Assembly: GCA_022732315.1 (NCBI GenBank) | Contig: JAIJUV010000010.1 | Coordinates: 1-36,420, forward strand | From: Prevotella sp. | GTDB lineage: Bacteria > Bacteroidota > Bacteroidia > Bacteroidales > Bacteroidaceae | DNA: 36,420 bases | Reading direction: 5' to 3' | In this document: in pieces, positions 36,379 through 36,420 of the stretch | Layout of the letters: each line of letters starts with the position of its first letter | Numbering within the stretch: the stretch's first letter is position 1 | Program-made: the position numbers and the translations under genes | The notes under the pieces: model-generated | Databases searched by the model: none | What the model saw: the letters and a program-made list of their open reading frames with translations, nothing else | What the model was told of the DNA's origin: nothing

Positions 36379-36415
36379 GCCCGTTACACGGGCATCCGTA
36401 GCCCACCAAGTGGGC
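36379..36415. repeat. Two short GC-rich hairpins at the window end
   Basis: gcccgttacacgggc (36379-36393) and gcccaccaagtgggc (36401-36415) are each 6-bp stems with 3-nt loops, both followed by atc. They resemble the small GCCC/GGGC palindromes inside the element at 9508-9768 and may be the start of another repeat element cut by the window edge. Confidence 0.5.
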
Positions 36416-36420
36416 ATCGA

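Overview
The window looks like a chromosomal segment of a gut Bacteroidota, most likely a Prevotella/Segatella copri-type organism. The evidence is SusC/SusD-type outer-membrane pairs, a hybrid two-component regulator (HTCS), TAnnTTTG-type -7 promoter boxes, lipoprotein signals, and C-terminal tails of the TGI...KGxxIxxGKxVxxK style. Almost everything is on the minus strand; only the last gene is on the plus strand.

Layout, left to right. (1) 1-3482: a GH31 alpha-glycosidase cut by the window edge, preceded in transcription order by a GH97 alpha-glycosidase. (2) 3560-7438: the HTCS regulator. (3) 27394 down to 7660: one long co-directional run of SusC-SusD-SusC-SusD, a DUF1735-type lipoprotein, a GH10-like lipoprotein, a GH98 enzyme, a small secreted beta-sandwich protein, a CE1-type esterase, a large secreted protein without a recognised enzyme domain, and a 56-residue peptide gene. 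Inside this run are a terminator-like hairpin (11479-11518) and a roughly 260-bp inverted-repeat element with a 13-bp flanking direct repeat (9508-9768). (4) 27728-30112: a GH127/GH146-type beta-L-arabinofuranosidase. (5) 30346-32868: a GH5 enzyme with two related beta-sandwich modules. (6) 33166-36342: a divergent pair, a 6-bladed beta-propeller lipoprotein (minus) and a TPR/transmembrane/coiled-coil protein (plus). The window ends in short GC-rich hairpins.

Interpretation. Regions 1 to 5 form a polysaccharide utilisation locus. The tandem SusCD pairs, DUF1735 lipoprotein and GH10-type lipoprotein follow the order known from the Prevotella xylan utilisation system (xusA-E/xyn10). GH98, GH97 and GH31 partners resemble Bacteroides loci for heavily decorated cereal glucuronoarabinoxylan. 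The proposed flow is surface capture by the SusD, DUF1735 and GH10-like lipoproteins; surface cutting by GH98 and GH5; ester removal by CE1; import by SusC; and periplasmic trimming by the GH127/146, GH97 and GH31 enzymes under HTCS control.

Three observations stand out. First, four promoters (SusC operon, GH127/146, GH5, GH97-GH31) carry the same roughly 26-bp box at exactly the same distance from a TAnnTTTG box, which looks like the operator of the HTCS regulon. Second, the GH10-like protein appears to lack both catalytic glutamates and is probably a binding protein. Third, the GH97 start lies in a 21-bp perfect inverted repeat placed so that only read-through RNA from the HTCS gene would fold and mask the start codon.
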